From: Chlorogloea purpurea SAG 13.99
Lineage (GTDB): Bacteria > Cyanobacteriota > Cyanobacteriia > Cyanobacteriales > Microcystaceae
Assembly: GCA_016903695.1 (NCBI GenBank)
Contig: JADQBB010000005.1
Location: 1-64,000, forward strand
Direction: 5' to 3'
Length of the DNA stretch: 64,000 nucleotides
Positions 41,012 through 49,626 of this stretch are shown here, piece by piece; position 1 is the stretch's first letter; every line of letters begins with the position of its first letter. The position numbers and the translations under genes are program-made. The notes under the pieces are model-generated. The model saw only the letters and a list, made by a program, of their open reading frames with translations. It did not search any database and was not told the origin of the DNA.

Positions 41012-41212
41012 ATGTTGATACCAATTCTCATATTTGACGTGGCGCTGGTAGCCTGGTCATTACATCTAATGCAGGAAGCTTTTAAGAGTCAGGAATTCTC
41101 CCTGATGCTGGCCGGTACGCTGGTAGCTCTAGCTGCGGCGGCGATGATGGTTGTGTATTTCCTGATGGGTCACTGCCTCACTTACCTGACTCAGATTCCC
41201 TATCATGTTTAA
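41012..41212 (+). CDS. Small two-helix membrane protein
   Basis: A 66-residue hydrophobic protein with two probable membrane helices (about 4-20 and 34-54) joined by a short polar loop (QEAFKSQEFS). The C-terminus is LTYLTQIPYHV. I do not recognise a family. It is kept as a gene because of its clean ATG, its hydrophobic pattern and its place in an otherwise empty region, and because similar small proteins are annotated in other cyanobacteria. No ribosome binding site is obvious. Confidence 0.6.
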   Translation: MLIPILIFDVALVAWSLHLMQEAFKSQEFSLMLAGTLVALAAAAMMVVYFLMGHCLTYLTQIPYHV

Positions 41213-41292
41213 GAATTGATAAAATTTTTAACAAAATTTTATTGACAAATCTGGGTTCTATACGATACATTTAAAAATAGTCTTGTTTGCAA

Positions 41293-41365
41293 GGGGCTAT
41301 AGCTCAGTTGGTAGAGCACTTCAATGGCATTGAAGGGGTCAGCGGTTCGAATCCGCTTAGCTCCA
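41293..41365 (+). tRNA. tRNA-Ala (anticodon GGC)
   Basis: A complete 73-base cloverleaf: acceptor GGGGCTA with TAGCTCC, D arm GCTC/GAGC, anticodon stem CTTCA/TGAAG with loop ATGGCAT (anticodon GGC), T arm AGCGG/CCGCT with loop TTCGAAT, discriminator A. The acceptor stem has the G3-U70 pair that identifies tRNA-Ala. CCA is not encoded and must be added enzymatically. Confidence 0.98.
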
Positions 41366-41501
41366 TCCCGGCATCTTCAGTATAAATTCATTTTTATAGT
41401 TGCAGTTGACAATACACTTGCGACTTTAGGGAAAAATGCCGATAACTTAGAATGATCCTCGAATATATACTATCTAAAACTAATCGATCGTGTCAATGAT
41501 A

Positions 41502-41526
41502 AAAAGGGAGGTATGGCCTCCCTTTT
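41502..41526 (-). terminator. Terminator of the ndhF3-ndhD3-cupA operon
   Basis: AAAAGGGAGG and CCTCCCTTTT form a perfect 10-bp stem with a five-base loop. On the minus strand it follows the cupA stop by 25 bases and ends in a T run. The A/T-rich ends make it usable in both directions, so it also separates the tRNA gene. Confidence 0.85.
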
Positions 41527-41551
41527 CAAACTTAATCGCTAGAGAAAACCC

Positions 41552-42847
41552 TTAACGATAATTCGGGCTTTGAATATCTCTTAAACGAGCTTCAGGGCGC
41601 TTGAATCGATCTATTTGCGTCTCGAAGAAACGACGATTCTTCAGGAGGTGACGGGGATTGGGATCGTCCAGGGGATACAGTAAAGCCGTGCGTAAAGCTT
41701 GGATTACCGCGGAAGTAACGTTATACATGGAACGTTGGAAAGTGATCCCTAGTTGGATCAGAATATCATCCTTACCGCGACAGTGTTGGTCGTAGTAACT
41801 CGACAGATAGGGCGGCAAGAAATGATACATATCATCCATCAATAACGTCGGGGGGATACCGGCCGTACCCACGGGGAAAACGTCCGCGTAGAGGATGCCG
41901 TAGTGGAAATCTTTCTGTTGGTCTGGCACTTGACCGGCTTGGGCGTTATAAGACTTCGTACCGCGGAAAGGTGCTGTCCGGTAGAATACAGCCTCTACAT
42001 AGGGTAGGGCGGCTTCGTATAACCAGGTAAAGGCTTTGGATTTGGGGATGATCTCGTAGCATTCACCGCGGATGTAAACGTGATGGTAGATGGGACGACC
42101 GGCGATCGCAAAAATGCCGTTAACGAGGTAATTCATCGCGTCGGGCACACCTTTAAATCCGCCCTCATCGTATATATCCGACATCTCGAAGAACACGGGG
42201 GCCATGATCTCCCAGAATAATCCGAGATTGGAGTAATAGGACATCATCTTCACCTGTTCTAAGAACATATCGGGGAAGAGCTGATATAACCCCATCATCA
42301 GCGGATTATATTTGAAATAAGCTTTGATGGCTCGATCGGCGTTCTGACGGTATTCTTCCGTATCGAGATAAGCGTCGAACAAACCCCAACCCATATCGCG
42401 CCCGTGCCATAACATCGCCTGCATACAAGCTTCGGCGAACTCCATGTTAATGCGATCGTGCCACAGGTGATGAGCCAATTTGGGCATCTTCAGGGTTTTG
42501 CCCTTTTCCATGAACTCCAATAACTCCGGGTGGGCTTCGGGAGTGCCGCGCCAGAATTTCCAATCCGCCCCATCGCCCGCGTAGTGATTATGAAGCTTCA
42601 GATATTCGGGGCTGATGAAGTATTTATAGAAAGGAAGGGGATCTAAAAATACTTGTTCGGCGATGTATAGTAAATCACGCCAGTAAAAATCCATCGGCAC
42701 AGCATAAGCTTTGTAGATGCCGATGATCTGCATGAGATTTTCCGGCGTATCGGGTAACATCGAACCGCCCGCCTCGAGACGGTGGATAACATCAGCGAAT
42801 TCGTGGGTAGAGGGGGGGAGTTTGGCTTTAATGAGTGTTGCAGTCAT
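41552..42847 (-). CDS. cupA: CO2 hydration protein CupA (ChpY)
   Basis: CupA is the thylakoid-side subunit of the low-CO2-inducible NDH-1MS complex; with NdhD3/NdhF3 it converts CO2 to bicarbonate using redox energy. The 431-residue product has the CO2 hydration protein family sequence (VPMDFYWRDLLYIAEQVFLDPLPFYKYF, WHDRINMEFAEACMQAMLWHGRDMGWGLFD, DDMYHFLPPYLSSYYDQHC). The ATG at 42847 is chosen over an in-frame TTG at 42865. Gene order ndhF3-ndhD3-cupA indicates CupA rather than the constitutive CupB. cupS, which follows cupA in Synechocystis, is not present here. Confidence 0.95.
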   Translation of the reverse strand: MTATLIKAKLPPSTHEFADVIHRLEAGGSMLPDTPENLMQIIGIYKAYAVPMDFYWRDLLYIAEQVFLDPLPFYKYFISPEYLKLHNHYAGDGADWKFWRGTPEAHPELLEFMEKGKTLKMPKLAHHLWHDRINMEFAEACMQAMLWHGRDMGWGLFDAYLDTEEYRQNADRAIKAYFKYNPLMMGLYQLFPDMFLEQVKMMSYYSNLGLFWEIMAPVFFEMSDIYDEGGFKGVPDAMNYLVNGIFAIAGRPIYHHVYIRGECYEIIPKSKAFTWLYEAALPYVEAVFYRTAPFRGTKSYNAQAGQVPDQQKDFHYGILYADVFPVGTAGIPPTLLMDDMYHFLPPYLSSYYDQHCRGKDDILIQLGITFQRSMYNVTSAVIQALRTALLYPLDDPNPRHLLKNRRFFETQIDRFKRPEARLRDIQSPNYR

Positions 42848-42881
42848 AGTTTTACCTGGTGTCAAGAAAGGTTTTGGGACT

Positions 42882-44456
42882 TTAACTGTGAGATAAGAAC
42901 TTTTTCCCTGGTTTTAGCCAGTTGCCGGACTTTTTCAAACTTGGTGCTTTCAGGGTTTTAGTCGAGGCGACTTGTGCGTCGTCGGGGGTGACGGGAATGG
43001 CAGCCACGATCGAATTAGTAGTAGGTTCGATCCATTTCACCAGATAATTAGGTTGCACCCCGAAGAAAAAGATCAATGCTGTCAACACGAAAGCGGGGAT
43101 GTTTTCCGATGCTAGGACTTTCGGGTAATAGGCGAGTTTATTGTCCAACTTACCGAAACAGGTACGGTTGAGGAGAATCACGAAGTAAACCGCCGTTAAA
43201 CCGGAAGCGACGATACACAGTAGGGTCTGTATGGGAAATCGGGAGAAACTACCCTGAAAGACCATGAACTCGGAGACGAATCCCACCAATCCTGGAATAC
43301 CTGCGCTCGCCATACCGGCGGCGATTAAAAGCGCGCTGGTGAGAGGTAATCCGCGAATCGGATTCATCAAACCGTTTAATACGTCTAAATCTCTCGTGCC
43401 CGCTTTTCTCTCGACGATACCCACCAGATGGAAGAGGAGGGCGAGGATCAAGCCGTGGCTGAACATCTGGGCTACTGCACCCAATACGCTCAAACTTGTG
43501 CCCGCGGCAGCCGATACGAGTATATAACCCATGTGACCGATCGAACTGTAAGCCACCATGCGTTTTATATCCTTCTGGGCGATGGCGCTCAAAGCCCCGT
43601 AAATAACGCTCACCACGCCGATAATCGCCAATCCTGGAGATACTAAAGCCCAAGTATCGGGGAATAACTGTAAGCCGAAGCGTACTAATCCATAAGTGCC
43701 GAGTTTAGCTAATACACCACCCAGTAAAATCGCTGTGGCGGGTGAAGCTTCGGTATAAGCATCGGGCAACCAAGTATGGAGGGGCACGAGGGGAATTTTA
43801 ATCCCGAAACCTACCAGTAATAGAGTTAATAGGAGTAACTGGGTTTCTTGGGAGAAATTAGCGGTGGAAAGAGAAACGTAATCGAAGGTAAAACCGTTGC
43901 TGTTGAGGAAACCGATACCTAAGAAAGCCGCTAACACCAGTAAACCCGATACCGCCGTATAAAGTAAGAATTTGATGGAAGCGTAGGCGCGCTTTTCTCC
44001 CCCCCAGATCGCGATCATCAAGTAGAAAGGGATCAACTCCAATTCATAGAAGATGATGAATAGTAACAGGTTACTGGCCATTAAAGCCCCGGAAACCCCG
44101 GCGTTAATGAGCAAGATCAAACTGTAATAGAGGCGCGGACGTTCTACCTTCTCCCCGATGCTGTAAATAGCGATCCCTGTGAGGAGGTTATTGAGGATGA
44201 CCAAGGGGAGGGATAAACCATCGATGCCTAAACTGTAACTTAAACCGATCGGTTTCGCCCATTCCATGTACTCGCTGAACTGAAAACCAGCCTTAGAGAG
44301 ATTGAATTGACCCAAGAGATAAAGAGACCAAACGAACGTACCGAGGATGAAAATAGTGGTGATCTGACGTATTTTCCCATTGGTGACTTTTTCTGGGAAA
44401 AAGCCGACGATCACAGCGCCGATCAAAGGCACCCAGAGGAGAGGACTTAACAACAT
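42882..44456 (-). CDS. ndhD3: NDH-1 subunit NdhD3
   Basis: A 524-residue antiporter-like membrane subunit (NuoM family) of the CO2-uptake NDH-1MS complex. About 14 membrane helices are seen, with the conserved Glu in IFYELELIPFYLMI, the VPLHTWLPDAYTEASPATAILLGGVLAKLGTYGLVRFG segment and the lysine-containing KDIKRMVAYSSIGHMG of proton channels. It follows ndhF3 after 14 bases and is followed by cupA. The D3 assignment rests on this gene order. Confidence 0.95.
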   Translation of the reverse strand: MLLSPLLWVPLIGAVIVGFFPEKVTNGKIRQITTIFILGTFVWSLYLLGQFNLSKAGFQFSEYMEWAKPIGLSYSLGIDGLSLPLVILNNLLTGIAIYSIGEKVERPRLYYSLILLINAGVSGALMASNLLLFIIFYELELIPFYLMIAIWGGEKRAYASIKFLLYTAVSGLLVLAAFLGIGFLNSNGFTFDYVSLSTANFSQETQLLLLTLLLVGFGIKIPLVPLHTWLPDAYTEASPATAILLGGVLAKLGTYGLVRFGLQLFPDTWALVSPGLAIIGVVSVIYGALSAIAQKDIKRMVAYSSIGHMGYILVSAAAGTSLSVLGAVAQMFSHGLILALLFHLVGIVERKAGTRDLDVLNGLMNPIRGLPLTSALLIAAGMASAGIPGLVGFVSEFMVFQGSFSRFPIQTLLCIVASGLTAVYFVILLNRTCFGKLDNKLAYYPKVLASENIPAFVLTALIFFFGVQPNYLVKWIEPTTNSIVAAIPVTPDDAQVASTKTLKAPSLKKSGNWLKPGKKFLSHS

Positions 44457-44470
44457 AGTTCGATCAAGAG

Positions 44471-46330
44471 TTAGCTAAACACTAAGGAAATTTGAGCCAG
44501 TAGAGGCCAGCAGACCACAATTCCTAAAAGGGCAACGCCTAAAAGAATTGACAGCACGTAGAATTGAGTTTGACCTGTGACGTTGTATCTCAAACTTTGA
44601 CCGCTGAATATAGTGAATATGCCCACTAGATTCACCACGCCATCGACGATAAATTTATCGAACCAGTTGATCGTTTGGGAGATTAGATCCACCACGAAAA
44701 CGATCGTTACTTTATACAACTTAGCTGTATAAAGGTCGTAGGCGAAGAAGTCCTGTAAAGCTTGAGGTTGTAATTTGATCGGTTTAGCCACCGACTCACT
44801 GAGGTACATATTAGCCGCTACTAAAATTCCGAGGGCGCTAGAAGCGACCAAAAACCCGGAAGCACCCAGATTGATTTGCGACAGGCTAGGGATCAAACCC
44901 CACTGGGCTAGTAATAAGGGTACGTGTAAAGCGAAGCCCATCCCTATAGTGGTGGGTAATACCAGGGGCCATAAAGCTTCTGGTGAGCGTAAGGTCATGG
45001 GTTTGACCGGGCCGCAGAAAAATAGACAAAATTCTCTGGTGACGCTAAAAGCGGTTAAGCCGTTGACTAATAGTAGGACGAAGAATAAACTCGAACTAAT
45101 TTCGCTTAAACGCTCGGCCATCGCACCTAAAGACCAGAAACCACCGAAAGGAGGTAGGGCGATCAAGGTGGCTCCACCAACGAGATAACAAATACCGGAT
45201 ACGGGACGACGCGACCATAAACCGCCGTATTGGGTGAGGTCTTGGGTGATGTTATTCCAGATCAGTCCACCTACTACCATAACTAATATGGCCATGCCTA
45301 TGGAGTAAGTGAATAGCAGGGTGAGAGCCGTTTGTAATTGCCCAGTGGCCACGGCGATGAAGATTAAACCCATGTAAGCACTGGTGGTATATGAGAGCGA
45401 TCGTTTCACATCGATTTGTGCGATCGCAATCAAGGAAGCACCGATGGCTGTTACAGAGCCGATAACCATCATTACCTGTAGTGTCAGGGGCGACAGGGCT
45501 AACACGGGTTCGATCTTGATCAATAACCAGGCACCGGTGGACACCACCACCGTATTCCGTAGGATGGAAGCGGGAATCGGCCCTTCCATCGCTTCGTCTA
45601 ACCACAGGTGCAGGGGGAATTGAGCGCATTTGGCGAGGGGGCCGGCGATGATAGCCAGACAGAGTAAATTAGCCACGCCCGGATCTAAGTTAGCTGTTTG
45701 CGCCCATCTCGCCAATTCATCGAAATTCCAAGTACCGGCGAGGGGTAATAGGGCTACTACCGCCATCAGGAGGATCAAATCGCCTATCCTCTTAGTCAAG
45801 AAAGCATCTCTCGCCCCGGTAACGACTAAAGATTGATTGAACCAGAAGCCGATTAACAGATAAGTACCGAGGGTGAGAATTTCTAGCACCACGTAGCTGA
45901 AGAAGAGGGAGTTACAGAGAACCAGGGTACACATCCCCGCTTCAAATAAAGCCAGGAGAGAATAAAATCTCGCCCAACCCCAATCCATCTCTAAATAACC
46001 GATAGCGTATATTTGCGCTGCGAGGTTCAATCCCGTGATTAACAGTAAAGCCCCGATATTGACCGCGGAAATTTGTAAATCAAAAGAAATGTTTAAGTTT
46101 GCGGCATGAAGCCAGGGAAAGGATAATGATTGAGGGGGATGGTTCCAGGTTGCTGGTAGGGCTAGCAAACTATGAACGAACGCGATTAGCGTCATGATGA
46201 TGCTGATATAACCCGCGGGGCGGGGCCCTGTTTCGCGGATGATACCAGGAGACCAGGGCACGACCAGCAATGCCCCCAATAATGCGTACAAAGGCACCAA
46301 CCAGATCGACTGGCTGAATGATTCAAACAT
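44471..46330 (-). CDS. ndhF3: NDH-1 subunit NdhF3
   Basis: A 619-residue NuoL-type antiporter subunit with about 16 membrane segments, the distal proton-channel subunit of the inducible NDH-1MS complex. Typical features are YLEMDWGWARFYSLLALFEAGMC, GLAKCAQFPLHLWLDEAMEGPIPASILRNTVVVSTGAWLL-like conserved helix, and IAQIDVKRSLSYTTSAYMG, plus a long C-terminal helix region ending LAQISLVFS. It is first of the ndhF3-ndhD3-cupA set; its start is 51 bases behind the stop of the LysR regulator gene. The F3 call follows from context and from cupA. Confidence 0.94.
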   Translation of the reverse strand: MFESFSQSIWLVPLYALLGALLVVPWSPGIIRETGPRPAGYISIIMTLIAFVHSLLALPATWNHPPQSLSFPWLHAANLNISFDLQISAVNIGALLLITGLNLAAQIYAIGYLEMDWGWARFYSLLALFEAGMCTLVLCNSLFFSYVVLEILTLGTYLLIGFWFNQSLVVTGARDAFLTKRIGDLILLMAVVALLPLAGTWNFDELARWAQTANLDPGVANLLCLAIIAGPLAKCAQFPLHLWLDEAMEGPIPASILRNTVVVSTGAWLLIKIEPVLALSPLTLQVMMVIGSVTAIGASLIAIAQIDVKRSLSYTTSAYMGLIFIAVATGQLQTALTLLFTYSIGMAILVMVVGGLIWNNITQDLTQYGGLWSRRPVSGICYLVGGATLIALPPFGGFWSLGAMAERLSEISSSLFFVLLLVNGLTAFSVTREFCLFFCGPVKPMTLRSPEALWPLVLPTTIGMGFALHVPLLLAQWGLIPSLSQINLGASGFLVASSALGILVAANMYLSESVAKPIKLQPQALQDFFAYDLYTAKLYKVTIVFVVDLISQTINWFDKFIVDGVVNLVGIFTIFSGQSLRYNVTGQTQFYVLSILLGVALLGIVVCWPLLAQISLVFS

Positions 46331-46381
46331 CGTGAATTACCTCAACAGCAAAAAATAGTTATTTGTTTTTAAGTTTAAAGG

Positions 46382-47323
46382 TTAATGGGACAACATTAAG
46401 CTTTTGCCGTTCTTATGACGACCATAAACAGGAATTTCCTGACTCGCTTCTAACAGGTAGTGTAAGAAAGCGTCAGCGATTACCGATAGTTGCTTACCCC
46501 CTAGATAGCAAACGTACCAATGACGTTGTATGGGAAAGTTTTCCACGTCTAAAATCGTTAGCTCTCTCTCACCGTCGGATATTAAGGTGTGTTTGGATAG
46601 TACCGAAATACCTAAGCCTCCGGCGATCGCCTGTTTGATGGCTTCATTGCTACCGAGTTCCAAACGCACTTTCACCGATACATCATGTAGATTGAATAAT
46701 TTCTGCACTACATGACGGGTTCCCGAACCTGGTTCGCGCATGATGAAAGGTTGATTATTTAAACGCGAAATCGGTATATTTTTTTCATTAGCGAGAGGAT
46801 GATCTTGGCGGGCTACGACAACTAAAGGATTATCTAAAAAAGGACGACTACATAATTCCACTTCTTCGGGTGGCTGACTGAGAATGTATAGATCATCCTC
46901 GTTTTCGTACATCCTTTCTTGTAATTTTTGATGATTGGTTACTTGTAATGCTATATCGATCCCTGGATATTGTTGGCAGAAAGCCCCCAATAATCTGGGT
47001 ACGAAATATTTAGCAGTGGTGATCACTCCTAACTTTAAACGCCCCTGACGGGTGCCTTTAAAATCAGCAACTTTCATGTCAAAATTTTCTAATTTGTCAA
47101 AAATTTCTTGACAGGTAATTAATAGTTCTTTTCCTGCTTCGGTCAAGTAAAGGCGTTTACCGATCTGTTCAAATAATGGTAAACCAACAGCTTTGGTCAG
47201 TTGTTTAACTTGGGTGGAAACAGTGGGCTGGGTGATGTACAGTTCCTCTGCCGCTTTCGTAAAGCTACTATGACGTGCTGTTGCCTCAAAAACCCTTAAC
47301 TGATGCAGGGTTGCCTGAATCAC
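46382..47323 (-). CDS. ndhR: LysR-type regulator NdhR/CcmR
   Basis: A 313-residue LysR-family regulator of inorganic carbon uptake genes. The N-terminal helix-turn-helix reads TLHQLRVFEATARHSSFTKAAEELYITQPTVSTQVKQL; the effector-binding part has ITTAKYFVPRLLG and FIMREPGSGTRHVVQKLF. It is close to both NdhR (CcmR) and CmpR, and the position directly before ndhF3 supports NdhR, whose effectors are 2-oxoglutarate and 2-phosphoglycolate in Synechocystis. The start is GTG preceded by GGGGAGGAG. No terminator is visible before ndhF3, so read-through is likely. Confidence 0.82.
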   Translation of the reverse strand: MIQATLHQLRVFEATARHSSFTKAAEELYITQPTVSTQVKQLTKAVGLPLFEQIGKRLYLTEAGKELLITCQEIFDKLENFDMKVADFKGTRQGRLKLGVITTAKYFVPRLLGAFCQQYPGIDIALQVTNHQKLQERMYENEDDLYILSQPPEEVELCSRPFLDNPLVVVARQDHPLANEKNIPISRLNNQPFIMREPGSGTRHVVQKLFNLHDVSVKVRLELGSNEAIKQAIAGGLGISVLSKHTLISDGERELTILDVENFPIQRHWYVCYLGGKQLSVIADAFLHYLLEASQEIPVYGRHKNGKSLMLSH

Positions 47324-47366
47324 ATCGCTCCTCCCCTTTGTCTATAACTACTATTCGTTACGATAA

Positions 47367-47395
47367 ATCCTACTCCCTTAATAGACTATAGTCAA
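47367..47395 (-). promoter_or_regulatory. Promoter candidate of ndhR with overlapping palindrome
   Basis: On the minus strand TTGACT (47395-47390) and TAGGAT (47372-47367) are 17 bases apart, 44 bases upstream of the ndhR start. The perfect palindrome GACTATAGTC (47384-47393) covers the -35 box, as expected for self-repression by the LysR protein. Confidence 0.5.
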
Positions 47396-47429
47396 TAAGT
47401 AATTTTATAAATATAGACCACAGTAGATA

Positions 47430-47442
47430 TAAGTTAAACTTA
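47430..47442. promoter_or_regulatory. Second palindrome upstream of ndhR
   Basis: TAAGTT-A-AACTTA, two 6-bp arms with a one-base centre, lies about 35 bases upstream of the promoter candidate. It could be another operator site for NdhR or part of the end of the TPR gene region. Confidence 0.35.
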
Positions 47443-47471
47443 AGTACAGTGCCAGGGCGAACCCCAATTCA

Positions 47472-47978
47472 TCAATTAACTCTAGAAAATAGGAAAAATA
47501 AACCAAAACTTACCGAAATAATCAATAAAGCAAAGATGATAAAGGAATAGTTCTGACTTTTATCTAAATTCATCGGCTCTATGGGTGTTTCTTCTTTTTT
47601 GGGTAGATTAGTCCCCTTTTTATATTGAGGTGGGCTCTCCGGTAGTTGATCCAAGTCGGGAATTTTACTCATCCACTGTTCGGGTCGTTTTAATCGGGGA
47701 GCCTCTAGGATGTAGAGAAGTTGTTTTGCTTCGTCACGAACGTCATAACTGGGATGAGTCGTTAAAGCGCGACACAAATCGAGAGCGTTTTCTCCCTCGC
47801 CGAGACCTTGATAAGCGTAAACCAGTTTTAATTGAGCTTGTCCGCCCTGTAGGGATTGAGGGGATATTTCTTCTAAGGCGGCGGTTAGCTGTTTAATACA
47901 GCCCCGGTATTCGCCCCGATCGAAAGCAATCTCCCCAGCTTTATAAAGCTCCGCAAAAGTACGTTTGGACTCCACCAT
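47472..47978 (-). CDS. TPR protein with C-terminal membrane anchor
   Basis: A 168-residue protein. The N-terminal half (about 5-95) has TPR-like helix pairs (TFAELYKAGEIAFDRGEYRGCIKQLTAAL, QAQLKLVYAYQGLGEGENALDLCRALTTHP). A polar linker follows, then one membrane helix (about 143-163, YSFIIFALLIISVSFGLFFLF) at the C-terminus, so it is tail-anchored with the TPR part in the cytoplasm. No partner is known. It lies between the ndhR promoter region and the SagB-type gene on the same strand. Confidence 0.8.
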   Translation of the reverse strand: MVESKRTFAELYKAGEIAFDRGEYRGCIKQLTAALEEISPQSLQGGQAQLKLVYAYQGLGEGENALDLCRALTTHPSYDVRDEAKQLLYILEAPRLKRPEQWMSKIPDLDQLPESPPQYKKGTNLPKKEETPIEPMNLDKSQNYSFIIFALLIISVSFGLFFLFSRVN

Positions 47979-48018
47979 AAATCGATCGAAGATAATAGAT
48001 TTTCAATATAGCAAAAAC

Positions 48019-49524
48019 TCAGCCCGTTCTAGGACGGCCGAGAGTGGTGATATAAATAACCGCTTCATCGGCGGGGATACCCAAGACCTCGTTAACCTGG
48101 TCGTCAAAGAAGCCAGCGATACCGCTGACACCGAGATTCAGATAAACGGCCGCCAGATTGAGACGCTGCCCTAGATGGCCGGCATCCATGTGTAAATAGC
48201 GGTAAGACCTATCGCCCCACCGGGCCACGGCTTTTTTTAAATCAGCCGTGTGGAAGACCACCGCGCCCGCGTCACGTCCCAAGTCTTGACCGAGACAGAG
48301 AAAATGTAACTCGGCACGAAAGTTTTTAAAACGTATCTGCCGTAACTCCCTGGCTCTGGGGGCGTAATAATAACAGCCTTCTTCCAAACCATCAACACCA
48401 GAAACGGCGATGAAGGTTTCCAATAAGCTCAAGTCGAAATAATCGGGAGATCGATCGAGTTCCTGATCTAGATAATCTTCGGGATGATAGGTAAAATGCA
48501 ATAGGGCTTTCAATTGGTCGAGACTGAGACTATCGCCACTATAGGCGCGACACGAGCGACGTTTAAAGAAAGTCGTTTCCAAACCCGATAATTTTTCCCC
48601 CCAGTAGATAGGGGGAGAGGATACGGAAACCTTCAGACAGAAAGGAAAATTATACTTATCGGTTTCCGATGGCGAAGTTGCGGCGATAGGAGGGAGGTTT
48701 TCGGTAATTTCTGTAGCTTTTTGTAAGGCACTCAATAACTCCCCTTCGGGGATTTCTGGGTAAACAGTCAGGGAGGGGGAGGGGAGACTCGTGATACCAG
48801 GGGGCAAATTTTGCTGGATGTCTAAAAGGTCAGCCAAGGCGATAACGGTCATCACGCTCTCTTGAGAGGAATCTAGATAAAGTAACTCATTCATGGCGCG
48901 GTCGTTAAATCCACCCATTACATGGGCGTGATAATCATTCATGGCGGCGGCTAACTCTATATTGCCCAAGAGATGCCCCGTATCCAGAAAAATGCGTCGG
49001 TAAGCCCGGTCTTCGTAACGCCACTGAGAACGATAAAAAATCGCTGATGTGGCTAGAGCGATACGGGTGTTCTCTAAAGAGGAATGCCAAAAACCAGCGG
49101 ATTGCAGTTGAGACCACATATCACTTTCCCAGAATAATAACAGAGAGTGACTTTGAGCTTGATAGTGATAAAGCCCCGGTGGTAAAATCCCGTTGCCCCT
49201 AGAGATGAGATAAATTTCCGCCGGATATAATCCCCCGGCAGAAGGAGCTGATCTTAAACACATCGGCTGTCCCATCGTGGGAACTTTTGCCGTTAAGCCG
49301 TAACTGTAACCTAGTAGGCGAGACAAACGCCGCCAATAGACAAAATCGCTGTCAGTTGTTTTTTGAGCGGATAAATAAGGCTTGAGGTCAAAAATTTGCC
49401 CGATTTTATATTCTTTAAACGGTATCGGTTGCTTGTTCGGGTCCAGGGCTTTGTTTTTAGATGCGATCGTCCGGGGGTCGTATTTGGTGCGTTCGTGGTA
49501 ATATTGAGCGATCGATTCGGACAT
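48019..49524 (-). CDS. SagB/ThcOx-type oxidoreductase with two nitroreductase domains
   Basis: A 501-residue FMN-dependent oxidoreductase-like protein made of two nitroreductase-fold halves (about 1-265 and 290-500). The first includes YSYGLTAKVPTMG, SAPSAGGLYPAEIYL, and FLDTGHLLGNIELAAAM. The second has FFKRRSCRAYSGDSLSLDQLKALLHFTYH and RYLHMDAGHLGQRLNLAAVYL. SagB-family enzymes oxidise azolines made by YcaO cyclases in peptide natural products. No YcaO, precursor peptide or transporter gene is present here, so another substrate is likely. Confidence 0.87.
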   Translation of the reverse strand: MSESIAQYYHERTKYDPRTIASKNKALDPNKQPIPFKEYKIGQIFDLKPYLSAQKTTDSDFVYWRRLSRLLGYSYGLTAKVPTMGQPMCLRSAPSAGGLYPAEIYLISRGNGILPPGLYHYQAQSHSLLLFWESDMWSQLQSAGFWHSSLENTRIALATSAIFYRSQWRYEDRAYRRIFLDTGHLLGNIELAAAMNDYHAHVMGGFNDRAMNELLYLDSSQESVMTVIALADLLDIQQNLPPGITSLPSPSLTVYPEIPEGELLSALQKATEITENLPPIAATSPSETDKYNFPFCLKVSVSSPPIYWGEKLSGLETTFFKRRSCRAYSGDSLSLDQLKALLHFTYHPEDYLDQELDRSPDYFDLSLLETFIAVSGVDGLEEGCYYYAPRARELRQIRFKNFRAELHFLCLGQDLGRDAGAVVFHTADLKKAVARWGDRSYRYLHMDAGHLGQRLNLAAVYLNLGVSGIAGFFDDQVNEVLGIPADEAVIYITTLGRPRTG

Positions 49525-49626
49525 ACACTATCTTTGGTCTAAGCTTCTCTATCACCAGTGTAATACAGGGAGAGTCGCAAGTCGGGAACCATTAAACTAG
49601 TACCTGTAGAAATTTTTCTTCCCTCT

